64,000 nt of DNA from Paenibacillus elgii NBRC 100335 (GTDB lineage: Bacteria > Bacillota > Bacilli > Paenibacillales > NBRC-103111). Positions 8,197 through 16,817 of this stretch are shown in pieces (within the stretch, counting starts at the first letter, position 1; every line of letters begins with the position of its first letter). The position numbers and the translations under genes are program-made. The notes beneath the pieces are model-generated. The model had not been told where the DNA came from and did not search any database. It worked only from the letters and a program-made list of their open reading frames with translations. The stretch spans positions 1-64,000 of the forward strand of contig NZ_BIMB01000036.1 of assembly GCF_004000865.1 (NCBI RefSeq). The letters run 5' to 3'.

Positions 8197-9735
8197 TTAT
8201 TTCTTCTTGCTTTCGTTGTATTGGTCCATATACTCTTTCATGATCTGCGCGCCCGAGCCTTTGCTCCAAGCCTCGATTTCCGCCTGCACAGCTTCCCAAT
8301 TGCCGGTGCCCATCACATAGTTGACCGCGGCGGCCGACAGCTTTTTCTGATGATCCGGATTTTTGCTGGCCGTTTCGGACACGAAGGCGATGAACGGGTT
8401 CGGCACGCCGACCTGATCGAAGCCGTCCAGGACATCTTTTTGCGCCTTCTTGATCTCCGGAACCTGGGAATCCGCGTAAATGTATTTGTCGTAAGCGTTC
8501 TGCAGCACAAGCAGCATCGGTTTTTCTTTGTCATACAGCTTCTTCTGCTCCTCGTTGCGTTCCACGGCGCCGGACTCTTTGTCGTACTTGGTATAGTGCA
8601 CGCCCGGTATGCCCGCCTTCGCCAGCTCCGTTCCTTCATCGGAAGCGGTCCAATTGAGGAACTCGACGATTTTCTTCACTTTATCCTTCGCCACGCTCGT
8701 CGGAACGACCCAGATGCCGTAATAGCCTTCGATCATCTGCACGCCCTTTTTGCCGCCCGGTCCCTCCAGATAAGGCACTCCGACCAGCTCCGCTTTCGGA
8801 TCGGTCTTTCGCATCACGGCCAGATTGTTCTCGTTCATCATACTGACGTTGTCGACCATCGCCCCGGCGACGCCGGATTTGAACTTGTCCTTGACCTGCC
8901 CGGTCTTCAGCACTGGGGCATCCTTATCGATCAACCCGGAGGTATACGCCATGCGAAGCCAATCGAGATAAGCCTTATATTCCGGCGTTTGGAAATAAGC
9001 CACCGGCTTGTCGCCTTCGATTTTGTACGAGTACGGAAGTCCGAAGGCAAAAGCGACCGGGTTAACCGATCCGAACCACGGCGTCGTGAACGGACCTGCG
9101 ATCATCGGGACCGTCTTGCCGCCCCCGGCCGGGTCTTTCTCTTTGAATACCTTGAGCACGTTGGTCAGCTCGTCTACCGTTTTGGGCACGGGCAAATTGT
9201 ACTTGTCCAGCCAATCCTTGCGGAGGAAGAAGTTCGCATTGCCCCCGCCGTGCGTGCTGCGCGGTCTCGGAATGCCGAAAATCTCATTTTTCACCGTCGT
9301 GTTGTCCCAGGTGTATTGAGGAATCTTTTGCAGATTCGGCATGTCCTTCACCAGCGCCGTCAAGTTGTGGAACGCTCCCTGCTTGACGAGCTTCGTGTAC
9401 TTCTCGTCCTTACCATCCGTCAGCAAAATGAGGTCGTACTGACTTCCCGAGGCGATGGCAATGTTCACTTTGTCCGGATATACGTCGCCCGGCACGAATT
9501 CGAGATTCAGCTTGACGTTGGCTTTCTTTTCGATCTCCTTGAGCGCCTGGCTGTTCTCAAGCACGGGCGGCTCCCCGGCGGACAGTACGGCGAGCGCCTT
9601 GATCGTCGTCGGTTCGTTCGAACCCGCTGCGGGTTTGCCCGCTTCTTTCGTTCCGCTCCCGGAAGCACAGCCGACGACGCTGCCCAGAGCCAGAATGGTG
9701 ACGCATGTCCCTGCGAGCCATTGTTTCGTTTTCAT
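8197..9735 (-). CDS. Extracellular solute-binding lipoprotein (carbohydrate ABC transporter)
   Basis: This 512-residue protein has a lipoprotein signal peptide with lipobox LGSVVGC (Cys about 23), then a low-complexity Gly/Ser/Ala linker and a family-1 extracellular binding fold (NVKLNLEFVPGDVYPDKVNIAIASG; IFGIPRPRSTHGG). It should be anchored on the outer membrane face and deliver an oligosaccharide to the two permeases encoded just upstream. It resembles the LipO/YtcQ group of long binding proteins that work with LplB/LplC permeases. No ATPase gene is nearby, so a shared MsmX-type ATPase elsewhere is expected. The stem-loop at 8124-8162 follows it. Confidence 0.93.
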   Translation of the reverse strand: MKTKQWLAGTCVTILALGSVVGCASGSGTKEAGKPAAGSNEPTTIKALAVLSAGEPPVLENSQALKEIEKKANVKLNLEFVPGDVYPDKVNIAIASGSQYDLILLTDGKDEKYTKLVKQGAFHNLTALVKDMPNLQKIPQYTWDNTTVKNEIFGIPRPRSTHGGGNANFFLRKDWLDKYNLPVPKTVDELTNVLKVFKEKDPAGGGKTVPMIAGPFTTPWFGSVNPVAFAFGLPYSYKIEGDKPVAYFQTPEYKAYLDWLRMAYTSGLIDKDAPVLKTGQVKDKFKSGVAGAMVDNVSMMNENNLAVMRKTDPKAELVGVPYLEGPGGKKGVQMIEGYYGIWVVPTSVAKDKVKKIVEFLNWTASDEGTELAKAGIPGVHYTKYDKESGAVERNEEQKKLYDKEKPMLLVLQNAYDKYIYADSQVPEIKKAQKDVLDGFDQVGVPNPFIAFVSETASKNPDHQKKLSAAAVNYVMGTGNWEAVQAEIEAWSKGSGAQIMKEYMDQYNESKKK

Positions 9736-9767
9736 CTTAGAAAACCCCTCTCATCGACTTGGAATCG

Positions 9768-10646
9768 TTACTCTTTAATCGAGCCGAGCATGGCTCCTTT
9801 GGCAAAATGCTTCTGCAGGAAAGGATAGACGACGACGATCGGAATCATCGCTACGATAATGGCCGCCATCTTCACATTGTCGCCGACCTTGCTGGCCAGC
9901 TCGAAATCCAGATTGTTCTCGGAAGCAATGTTGGCTTCACCGGCGATGACCATCAGGCGCAGCAGCACTTGAATCGGCCATTTGGCATTATCGCTCAAAT
10001 AAATGATCGCCCCGAAAAACTCGTTCCAATGCCCGACCATAAAGAACAGCGAAAACGTAGCGATGATCGGCATCGAAAGCGGGATGACCACGGAGAGCAA
10101 AATGCGCGGTTCCCCTGCCCCGTCAATGCGGGCGGCTTCGTCCAGGCTTTCCGGCAAGCTTTGAAAAAACGTCTTCATGACCAGCACGGTAAAAGCATTC
10201 GTCGCGCCCGGTAAAATCAGGGCCCAATAGCTGTCCAGCAGCCCAATCGACTTGATCAGCAAATATTTCGGAATAAGCCCGCCGCTGAACACCATCGTAA
10301 AGAGCATCATCAGCAGCATGAGCTTGCGGCCGGGCAGCGTTTTTTTGGAAAGCGCGTAGGCCAGCGTAATCGACACCAGCAGGTTAACGGCGGTCCCGAC
10401 CACCGTAATGTAGACCGTATTCCCGATGCTCCGTACGAAACGGTCGGTCGAGAACAAGTACCGGTACGCTTCGAAATTCAGCTGCTCCGGGATTAAGTAA
10501 AACCGGCCGCCAAGCGATTCGCTGACCGGACTGAGCGAGACGGTCAGCATGTACCAGAACGGGATCACGACAGCCAAGCACAGCACAAGCAGCAACAACA
10601 TATTGACGGCATCAAAGACGGAAATGCGCCGCAGCCTCAGTCCCAT
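9768..10646 (-). CDS. Carbohydrate ABC permease, LplC/YtcP type
   Basis: A 292-residue inner-membrane protein with six predicted helices and the binding-protein-dependent transport signature EAARIDGAGEPRILLSVVIPL (about 189-209), the loop that contacts the ATPase. The C-terminus KHFAKGAMLGSIKE is typical of the LplC/AraQ branch. It pairs with the LplB-type permease 10 bases upstream, and the binding-protein gene follows 32 bases downstream. All are on the minus strand and read as one operon. Confidence 0.93.
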   Translation of the reverse strand: MGLRLRRISVFDAVNMLLLLVLCLAVVIPFWYMLTVSLSPVSESLGGRFYLIPEQLNFEAYRYLFSTDRFVRSIGNTVYITVVGTAVNLLVSITLAYALSKKTLPGRKLMLLMMLFTMVFSGGLIPKYLLIKSIGLLDSYWALILPGATNAFTVLVMKTFFQSLPESLDEAARIDGAGEPRILLSVVIPLSMPIIATFSLFFMVGHWNEFFGAIIYLSDNAKWPIQVLLRLMVIAGEANIASENNLDFELASKVGDNVKMAAIIVAMIPIVVVYPFLQKHFAKGAMLGSIKE

Positions 10647-10656
10647 GGTTCCCCTC

Positions 10657-11604
10657 CTAGAATAGGCCTTCTTCTTTAAACAGCTTGGATACGAAGTTCG
10701 CCGTCAGCATCAGAATGAGTCCGACGACCGAATTGAACAAGCCGACGGCGATGCTGAAGCTGAACTCGAACCGCTGCAGCCCCACTTTGTACACATACAG
10801 ATCGAATACGTTCGATACGTCGTCGTTGAAATTGTTCCACATCAGGAACACCTGCATGAAGTTCGAGTCCAGGATCGAGCCGAGCCGCAGAATCAGCAGC
10901 ACGATGATCGTGCTTCGAATGCCCGGAAGCGTAATATGCCAGATCCGGTGCCAGCGGTTCGCGCCGTCGACCGTCGCCGCTTCGTACTGCTCGGGGTTAA
11001 TCCCTGCAAGCGCTGCCATAAAAATGATCGTGCCCCACCCGGCATCCTTCCATATCTGCTGCATGACGATTAAGGGACGGAACCATTCACTGCTCATCAA
11101 GAACGGAACGTTCTGATTAACCCATTGCCCCAAATAGTGGTTGATCACCCCGGACGGCCCGAAAAAGATGAACGTAATGCCGACGATGATGACCCAGGAT
11201 ACGAAGTGCGGAAGATAGACGACCGTCTGCACGAGCCGTTTGTACAAGCTGAACCGGACCTCGTTGAGCAGCAGAGATAATACGATCGTAAAGGGGAAGA
11301 AAAAAATCAGGTTGTAGAAGCTAAGCAGCAGCGTGTTTGTTAATAATTGAAAGAACGTCGGCTCCGAGAAAAATTGCCGGAAGTGCTCGAACCCTACCCA
11401 CTCGCTGCCCAGCACGCCCTTGTACGGGCTGTAATCCTGAAACGCCAGCAGCACGCCCCACATCGGCACATAATGAAAAAGGATAAAGTACGCAATGCCC
11501 GGGGCCGCCAGCATATAAAACCAGAGGTGCTTTCGAAACGCCTGCTTTTTGAATAAAGTCGCTTTCCTGACGGACAGCCGCTTATCCGGCACCGCGTGCT
11601 CCAT
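10657..11604 (-). CDS. Carbohydrate ABC permease, LplB type
   Basis: The 315-residue permease has an N-terminal cytoplasmic stretch, then six helices beginning LWFYMLAAPGIAYFILFHYVP, and the EAA-like loop EQYEAATVDGANRWHRIWHITLPG. It forms the membrane channel with the LplC-type partner. The longest frame starts at 11772, but AAGGAGG seven bases before ATG 11604 fixes the start, and the extra 56 codons cover the promoter region. It is the first gene of the transport and degradation operon, behind a promoter at 11642-11671 and a repeat-rich regulatory region. Confidence 0.93.
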   Translation of the reverse strand: MEHAVPDKRLSVRKATLFKKQAFRKHLWFYMLAAPGIAYFILFHYVPMWGVLLAFQDYSPYKGVLGSEWVGFEHFRQFFSEPTFFQLLTNTLLLSFYNLIFFFPFTIVLSLLLNEVRFSLYKRLVQTVVYLPHFVSWVIIVGITFIFFGPSGVINHYLGQWVNQNVPFLMSSEWFRPLIVMQQIWKDAGWGTIIFMAALAGINPEQYEAATVDGANRWHRIWHITLPGIRSTIIVLLILRLGSILDSNFMQVFLMWNNFNDDVSNVFDLYVYKVGLQRFEFSFSIAVGLFNSVVGLILMLTANFVSKLFKEEGLF

Positions 11605-11641
11605 GTCCGAACCTCCTTCGCTTGTCTGATGTTGTAGCTCG

Positions 11642-11671
11642 ACTATATCTGCTCTGTGAAAGCCGTTGCAA
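11642..11671 (-). promoter_or_regulatory. Promoter of the carbohydrate operon
   Basis: On the minus strand TTGCAA (11671-11666) and TATAGT (11647-11642) are separated by 18 bases, a fair sigma-A promoter. It lies about 40 bases upstream of the lplB-type start codon. Confidence 0.6.
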
Positions 11672-11677
11672 CAGTAA

Positions 11678-11740
11678 ACTTTTACGGCAGGTGGACTTTT
11701 TCGTCCGTAAAAAAAGTGCAGTCGGCCGCAAAATAGTGCA
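11678..11740. promoter_or_regulatory. Candidate AraC-regulator operator repeats upstream of the carbohydrate operon
   Basis: On the plus strand CCGTAAAAAAAGTGCA (11705-11720) is followed by CCGCAAAATAGTGCA (11726-11740), a direct repeat with GTGCA spaced exactly 20 bases apart. ACTTTTACGG (11678-11687) is a partial inverted copy. Two-turn direct repeats next to the -35 are typical of AraC-family activator sites, and the gene for such a regulator lies immediately upstream. Confidence 0.5.
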
Positions 11741-11759
11741 CATCCCGCCAGATCAGCGC

Positions 11760-11791
11760 AAAAAACCCGCAAAGCGGTTAAGCTTCGCGGG
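11760..11791 (-). terminator. Terminator overlapping the AraC regulator stop codon
   Basis: On the minus strand CCCGCGAAGC and GCTTTGCGGG pair around the stop codon and are followed by TTTTTT. It would limit read-through from the regulator gene into the transport operon. Confidence 0.75.
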
Positions 11792-14102
11792 TATCGCTCC
11801 GGAACATTTCGCGGTACCGGGTCGGCGTCACTCCTTCGTGCTTTTTGAACACGCGGTAGTAATACGATGGCTGGTAGCCGACTTGATAGGCGATGTCATT
11901 CACTTTTTCGTTCGAATAAAGCAGCAGCTCCTTGGACTTATCCAGACGCAGCTTAGTCAAATAGTCGATGAAATTGACGCCGGTCGTCTCCTTGAACCCG
12001 GCGCTGAGCTTGGACAAGCTGATGCCGTACCGGTCGCAATACGTCTCCAGCGAAATATCAAGCGCATATTCCTCCGTCAGCGACTGCTTCACTTTCTCGA
12101 CCGTTTCCTGCATGAGTCGGTCCTGCGTATCGTTCAGCGTGTTCGACAACGCGCCCATGTACGCGCTTAGCTTCGCATGAAACCAGGAGGCCATCTCATC
12201 GGGCTCGCGCAGACGGTTCAATTGCTCATACAAGTCGACATTCGGATAGAGGAGCTGTGGGCTAAGCCCCGACAGCAGCATATGATGCAGCAGCGTGCCG
12301 AGCAGCTGGTTCATGCCCTGCCGGACCTGCATCTCGGTCTGACCGTGCTCTGTCAGCTCCTTCATAAACGTCTCCAACGCGCCCGTCACCGCTTCCCGGT
12401 CGCCGGAACGCATATGGCGGATCATCTCTTTCTCCGCGGAAAAGGGGTACAGAATCGGGGCGTCATGGACCACCAAGCTTTCCAGGTCCAGAATCTGATT
12501 CATTTCGTTCAAATTCCGGTAGCCGAACGAGCGGATGACCTGTTCGTATACCCGCGGCAGCTCGGACAGCAGCTCCGTTTCCTTCGCTAAGCCGATCAAC
12601 AGATTCATATGCAAAATGGCATGAAGCGAGTGAATCAGCTCCTCGCTGAACGCATGCAGCTGCTTCCGCATGCCGCCCATGTCCTCATCCTTCGGCACGA
12701 GCAGCAGCAGGCTGACGGACAGCTCCTGCTCGTTCACGACACCGAACTGCTCGAACCGCTTCTCCGCCAGTTCCCCGATCACGTTGGCCGCGGCAAACGT
12801 CACGAGCTGCTCGTCGCCTTCGCCGAACCGACCCTGCAATTTGGAGAAGCCGAGCAGCCGGACATTCATGAGCACGAACGTCTTACCGCCAAGCTCCCAC
12901 CCGTATTGCTCCATCCGGTGCCGCAGCTCCTCCTCGTTCAGATGGGACAAGTGGTCGTTCATGAGCTGGAACAAGAACAATTCCCTGAGCGTAAGCAGAT
13001 GCTGCTCAACCCGTTCGTGCAGCTGCTTGCTCTGACTGTTCAAGTGAAGCCACTGCCGTTCGATGAGCTCCAACTCGTCCTGCCCCTTCAAGTCGCCCAA
13101 GCCGTGCTTGTCTGAGCGGAACAGCTGCACCACCCGGGCGATGGGCCGGACCAGTCTTCGCGAAGCGATCCACGACATCAAGGCCGCGACGGCGATCCCG
13201 AGCCCTCCCATCGCCAGGAGCGCCCGGGAGGTGTTGACGACCGGCTGCGTCAGCTTGGAAACCGGAGTGGCGGAGACGTACTGCCAGCCGTGCTTCTCCA
13301 GCGTACCGAACGAAACGGCATACCTCTCCCCTCTCCACTCCCGGAAAAACGAGCCCGACTTCGCCTGAGCCGATTCTTTCGCCACTTCGTCGCGGAGAAA
13401 ATACTCGAACCGGTGCTTGTCCGGTTCCTTGGTTACGTTCGCATCGAGCCAATCCCCGTTCGACTTCAGCAGAAAAGCCGCTCCCTGCAGCTCCCCGTCC
13501 ATTTGCAGCAGCCGGTTCATCTCGGCCGCATTGAACTGGACGAGCAGATACCCGAAGGGAGAACGGTCCGGAATCGTCTGCACAAGCGCCAGCGACCCTT
13601 GGGAGAAGGTCCAGTACTGCTCCATTTCTTTCAGAAATAACGAACGGAAAAATTCATTTTCTTCGGGATTGTCGATCGGTATCGCCACTTTACTATTCAG
13701 CGCCGAGACGTACAAGGACGAGTCGGGCAGGAACAGACGCACTTCGCGAATTAGGGGGCTGGAGTTGCTCATGACGAGCAGCGTCCGAGCCAGCTTCTGC
13801 GTGAACACAATTTCCTGCTGGAACGATTCGAGCGTCATATCGCCGAGCGGAGGCTGCAGCATCGGGTTGTACTTCCACATCGTCACCATCTTTTCGAGCT
13901 GGCTCAATTGGTCGTTCATCCGGAGCACCGTTTGCTCCAACCGGACCTCATGCGTCCGGTTCACTTCCTGCTCGATTTGCCGGACACCGACGTAATAGGT
14001 GAGAAACGCCAGAAGCGCGGTCGGCACACTGGCGACTAACAGGACGAAAACGAGGCTTTTGCGGTAAAAGGCGTTTTTCGGGTTCATAAAATAGTTGAGC
14101 AT
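11778..14102 (-). CDS. Membrane-bound AraC-family regulator of the carbohydrate locus
   Basis: The 774 residues comprise a first transmembrane helix (about 17-42), an extracellular sensor of about 240 residues, a second helix (ALLAMGGLGIAVAALMSWIA, about 291-310), a HAMP-like linker, a long cytoplasmic region and a C-terminal AraC double helix-turn-helix (about 670-770; DISLETYCDRYGISLSKLSAGFK and VNDIAYQVGYQPSYYYRVFKK). Such one-piece regulators are common beside Lpl-type sugar transporters in Paenibacillus and are thought to sense a ligand or the loaded binding protein outside. It is encoded just upstream of, and in the same direction as, the operon it probably controls. Confidence 0.93.
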   Translation of the reverse strand: MLNYFMNPKNAFYRKSLVFVLLVASVPTALLAFLTYYVGVRQIEQEVNRTHEVRLEQTVLRMNDQLSQLEKMVTMWKYNPMLQPPLGDMTLESFQQEIVFTQKLARTLLVMSNSSPLIREVRLFLPDSSLYVSALNSKVAIPIDNPEENEFFRSLFLKEMEQYWTFSQGSLALVQTIPDRSPFGYLLVQFNAAEMNRLLQMDGELQGAAFLLKSNGDWLDANVTKEPDKHRFEYFLRDEVAKESAQAKSGSFFREWRGERYAVSFGTLEKHGWQYVSATPVSKLTQPVVNTSRALLAMGGLGIAVAALMSWIASRRLVRPIARVVQLFRSDKHGLGDLKGQDELELIERQWLHLNSQSKQLHERVEQHLLTLRELFLFQLMNDHLSHLNEEELRHRMEQYGWELGGKTFVLMNVRLLGFSKLQGRFGEGDEQLVTFAAANVIGELAEKRFEQFGVVNEQELSVSLLLLVPKDEDMGGMRKQLHAFSEELIHSLHAILHMNLLIGLAKETELLSELPRVYEQVIRSFGYRNLNEMNQILDLESLVVHDAPILYPFSAEKEMIRHMRSGDREAVTGALETFMKELTEHGQTEMQVRQGMNQLLGTLLHHMLLSGLSPQLLYPNVDLYEQLNRLREPDEMASWFHAKLSAYMGALSNTLNDTQDRLMQETVEKVKQSLTEEYALDISLETYCDRYGISLSKLSAGFKETTGVNFIDYLTKLRLDKSKELLLYSNEKVNDIAYQVGYQPSYYYRVFKKHEGVTPTRYREMFRSDTREA

Positions 14103-14293
14103 GGCGGCACCTCGGTCGCGTTTCTACCTTCAACATAACGGGCAACGCCTCTTGAAGTCAAGAATGCGTTTTCATTTCGATGTTGACGCGGAGCGGGCGG
14201 CGGCTGGGCGACTTCCCTTTCCTCGGCGACGACCCGCGCGCTGAGCGCGTGGGCTCTCCCCGGGGCTGCAAGGCTTCTCCACCCCCTGCCCGG

Positions 14294-15238
14294 CTATTGC
14301 CGCAGCGTCTCCCCGTGATACAGCACCCGCAGCCGCCCCGGCTCCAGCTGCCGCCGCGTCCATTCCGCGAGCAGCCGGTCGAGCGCCTCGCGCGGCGTAT
14401 CGTCCGCGAGGCGGAACGCGCCGTAATGCATCGGCACGAACAGCTCGGCCCCGCAGTCGAGAAATGCCTGAACCGCCTGTTCGGGGCTCACATGCTGCTG
14501 GGACATAAACCATTCCGGCTCGTAGGCGCCGATCGGCATCAACGCCCACTTGATCGGGAAGCGGTCCCCGATCAGCTTGAAGCCCGGGAAATAGCCGCTG
14601 TCCCCGGCAAAATAAATCGCGTCCCGCTCCCCGCCTTGGTTCGTCGGCCGAACGACCCAGCCGCCCCAATGCGACGTGTTCATATCGAACAGTGTGCGGC
14701 GCGTCCAATGCTGCGCCGGAACAAAATGCAGCTCCAGCGAACCGAGCTGGAATTCCTCCCACCAGTTGGCTTCAGTCACGTGCGCGAACCCGCAGGAGCG
14801 CAGCTTGGCTCCCAGCCCGGCCGGGACAAACAGCTGCATCCCGGCGTTGACCCGGGCGAGCTGCCGCAGTGTCGGCAGGTGCATATGGTCGTAATGACTG
14901 TGCGACAGCAGCACCGCATCGATCGGCGGCAGCTCCTCCAGCCGCAAGCCTGGCGGCGCAAGGCGCTTCTCCAGCCCCATCCGCTCAGCCCATACCGGGT
15001 CGGTGATGAGGTTTTTGCCCCCCATTTGCAGCAAAAACGTCGAGTGCCCGATCCAAGTCGCGGTCGTCTGCGTCCGGTTGCTGCGCAAGTAATCTAACTG
15101 CCGCTGTTCGGCCTGCGGCACACGGTAGGACAAGTCTTTGATTTTCGCTTTGCGCTCTTTGCGCCATTGGCGCAGGTGGGCCAGCTTTTTGCGGTTTTGG
15201 CTGCCGTCCAAATTTTCGTACCGCCGACGAGTGATCAA
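14294..15238 (-). CDS. MBL-fold metallo-hydrolase, UlaG/NAPE-PLD-like
   Basis: A 314-residue metallo-beta-lactamase-fold protein. The metal motif HSHYDH (about residues 112-117) is intact, and further ligands are likely in AGDSGYFPGF and at the histidine of MHYG. The N-terminal IGHSTFLLQMGGKNLITDPVW is typical of the L-ascorbate-lactonase (UlaG) and N-acyl-phosphatidylethanolamine phospholipase D-like branch. No ascorbate or lipid gene is nearby, so the substrate is open. It is a single gene, between the AraC regulator and the divergent thiN. The 190 bases downstream (14103-14293) show no gene. Confidence 0.85.
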   Translation of the reverse strand: MITRRRYENLDGSQNRKKLAHLRQWRKERKAKIKDLSYRVPQAEQRQLDYLRSNRTQTTATWIGHSTFLLQMGGKNLITDPVWAERMGLEKRLAPPGLRLEELPPIDAVLLSHSHYDHMHLPTLRQLARVNAGMQLFVPAGLGAKLRSCGFAHVTEANWWEEFQLGSLELHFVPAQHWTRRTLFDMNTSHWGGWVVRPTNQGGERDAIYFAGDSGYFPGFKLIGDRFPIKWALMPIGAYEPEWFMSQQHVSPEQAVQAFLDCGAELFVPMHYGAFRLADDTPREALDRLLAEWTRRQLEPGRLRVLYHGETLRQ

Positions 15239-15346
15239 GTGCCGTCCTCTCCCTTTTCTCCAGCCTTAGCTGTTCTTTTATCAAAACTATACCTTACTCG
15301 CCCCCTTCATCTCAATTGCACTCGCGTATTCTCTTGATCTTGATCA

Positions 15347-15380
15347 TGGTATAATGGATTCCATTAAGTTTGGTAGGAGG
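15347..15380 (+). promoter_or_regulatory. Extended -10 promoter and Shine-Dalgarno site of thiN
   Basis: TGGTATAAT at 15347-15355 is a perfect -10 with the extended TG motif; no good -35 lies 17 bases upstream. TAGGAGG at 15374-15380 lies ten bases before ATG 15391 and decides that start over the in-frame TTG at 15370. Confidence 0.6.
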
Positions 15381-15390
15381 CAGCGGACAG

Positions 15391-16059
15391 ATGGAACGGA
15401 AACGGGTGCTTATTTTCTCAGGGGGGCGGCTAGGGGGCTGGGCTTTGCGGGAAATCCGCACAGGCGATGTGCTGGTCGGGGCGGACCGCGGGGCGCTCTT
15501 TCTGGTACGGCACGGATACCGGCCGGATATGGCGCTCGGGGATTTCGACTCCGTCGATTCGGTGGAGCTTGAAGAGATACGCCGGGCCAGCCGCGAGTTC
15601 GTCGCCTGCGATCCGGTGTGGAAAGACTTGACCGACACGGAGATGGCCTTCACTTGGGCGCTCGAACAAAACGCCGAGGAAATCGTGCTGCTGGGCGTGC
15701 TTGGCACGCGATGGGACCATTCGCTCGCGAACGTCCATCTGCTACGCAAGGCTTTGGCCGCTGGCATCCGCTGCCGCATTGCCGACGCCTGCAACGAGCT
15801 GATGCTGATGGACGGCAGCGCGCCGCTAGCAGTCAACCGGAGCCGGTTCACCCATGTATCGCTGCTCCCGCTGAGCATCGAGGTCGCGGGAATTACGCTC
15901 GAAGGGTTCCAGTACCCGCTTACTGAAGCGACACTGACGATCGGACAATCGCTCGGCATCAGCAACGTGCTGCTTGGCGAAGCCGGACACATCCGCATCC
16001 GGGACGGCTTGCTGCTCGTGATACAGAGCCGGGATGAAGAAGAGGCGGAGCCGGAGTAA
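15391..16059 (+). CDS. thiN: Thiamine pyrophosphokinase
   Basis: The 222-residue protein catalyses transfer of pyrophosphate from ATP to thiamine to give thiamine diphosphate. Family marks are present in order: GADRGALFL (substrate region), MALGDFDSVD and WKDLTDTEMAF (metal and nucleotide binding), LLGVLGTRWDHSLANVHLL, and a C-terminal beta domain with VSLLPLS and GISNVL. Length is near the B. subtilis enzyme (about 214). It is transcribed alone, divergent from the MBL-fold gene and convergent with the Crp/Fnr gene. No TPP riboswitch was seen upstream. Confidence 0.92.
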   Translation: MERKRVLIFSGGRLGGWALREIRTGDVLVGADRGALFLVRHGYRPDMALGDFDSVDSVELEEIRRASREFVACDPVWKDLTDTEMAFTWALEQNAEEIVLLGVLGTRWDHSLANVHLLRKALAAGIRCRIADACNELMLMDGSAPLAVNRSRFTHVSLLPLSIEVAGITLEGFQYPLTEATLTIGQSLGISNVLLGEAGHIRIRDGLLLVIQSRDEEEAEPE

Positions 16060-16082
16060 GCATGTGGACTAGAATTCTCGCT

Positions 16083-16721
16083 TTATGTTAGCGTAAAGTC
16101 CTCCAGGTACTTTTCAACCTTTTCTATTGAAGCTATGGAAAATTTTTTATGTTTATAATGGATCAACCCCTCATGGATGCACTGAGCGATGGAACGATTT
16201 AAGCTTCGAATGGGCGCGCAGACCTCGCTGGACAGCATTTGCTTGGTGAGGCAGTCCAAATCGCCAATTTTATAATGATTTAGCACACTAAATAAAATCC
16301 GGTCTTTCAAAGTCAGCAGCGATAGCCTCGCCGCGGTATCCGTACTCAGCATTAATTTGGAGGCCAGCTGCTTCACGAGATATAAATTAAAATCAAAATC
16401 GAGCTTCATCCATTCGTACACCTTGGTTTTGTGGAGAGCTATCGTTTCGCAGTGTTGTTTGGCAATCACGCCGAGCGTTTTGATTTGGTCGTTAAAAATC
16501 TCGATCTCCCCGAAGCAGCTATACGCATCGTAAATATAGACGGAAAGCATCGCTCCCGCATAACTCTGTCTGTATACTTCCGCTTGACCCGCGGTTAAAA
16601 TATATAGATAATGATTTTCCTCATGCGGCCGAAGGATAAGGCTGCCTTTTTTATGCGTTCTATACCTAAATTCCTTTCTGAGCTGCTCCGGCGCGGCATT
16701 GACAATCTCCTTGAAATCCAT
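16083..16721 (-). CDS. Crp/Fnr-family transcriptional regulator
   Basis: This protein of about 212 residues has an N-terminal cyclic-nucleotide-binding-type beta-barrel (HKKGSLILRPHEENHYLYILTAGQAEVYRQ, FGEIEIFND), a long dimerisation helix, and a winged helix at the C-terminus (CAPIRSLNRSIAQCIHEGLI). No cysteine cluster of the Fnr type is seen. The longest frame starts at 16796, but AAGGTGGAG just upstream of ATG 16721 and the position of a palindrome inside the longer form favour 16721. It is divergent from the nucleoside hydrolase/Nudix pair and may control it (inference). Confidence 0.82.
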   Translation of the reverse strand: MDFKEIVNAAPEQLRKEFRYRTHKKGSLILRPHEENHYLYILTAGQAEVYRQSYAGAMLSVYIYDAYSCFGEIEIFNDQIKTLGVIAKQHCETIALHKTKVYEWMKLDFDFNLYLVKQLASKLMLSTDTAARLSLLTLKDRILFSVLNHYKIGDLDCLTKQMLSSEVCAPIRSLNRSIAQCIHEGLIHYKHKKFSIASIEKVEKYLEDFTLT

Positions 16722-16745
16722 GGGCTCCACCTTCTTTTGCCTTTT

Positions 16746-16786
16746 GGTCATTTGACCTATTTTCATGCTCGTTGGATTTATATAAT
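16746..16786. promoter_or_regulatory. Palindromic operator candidate and -10 in the Crp/nucleoside-hydrolase divergent region
   Basis: GGTCATTTGACC (16746-16757) is an inverted repeat with five-base arms. A plus-strand TATAAT follows at 16781-16786, 31 bases before the nucleoside hydrolase start. The palindrome overlaps the region where a -35 would sit, so a bound regulator could block or activate this promoter. Confidence 0.45.
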
Positions 16787-16817
16787 AAGGCCACACCGAA
16801 AACAGGAGGTCTTAGTT

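Noticed and set aside
8221..9828. 535-codon plus-strand frame
   Set aside because: It lies entirely antisense to the binding-protein lipoprotein gene, has no domain-like sequence and no ribosome site.
16611..16817. N-terminal extension of the nucleoside hydrolase
   Set aside because: It overlaps the divergent Crp gene and lies before the AGGAGG at 16804; the family domain begins at 16818.
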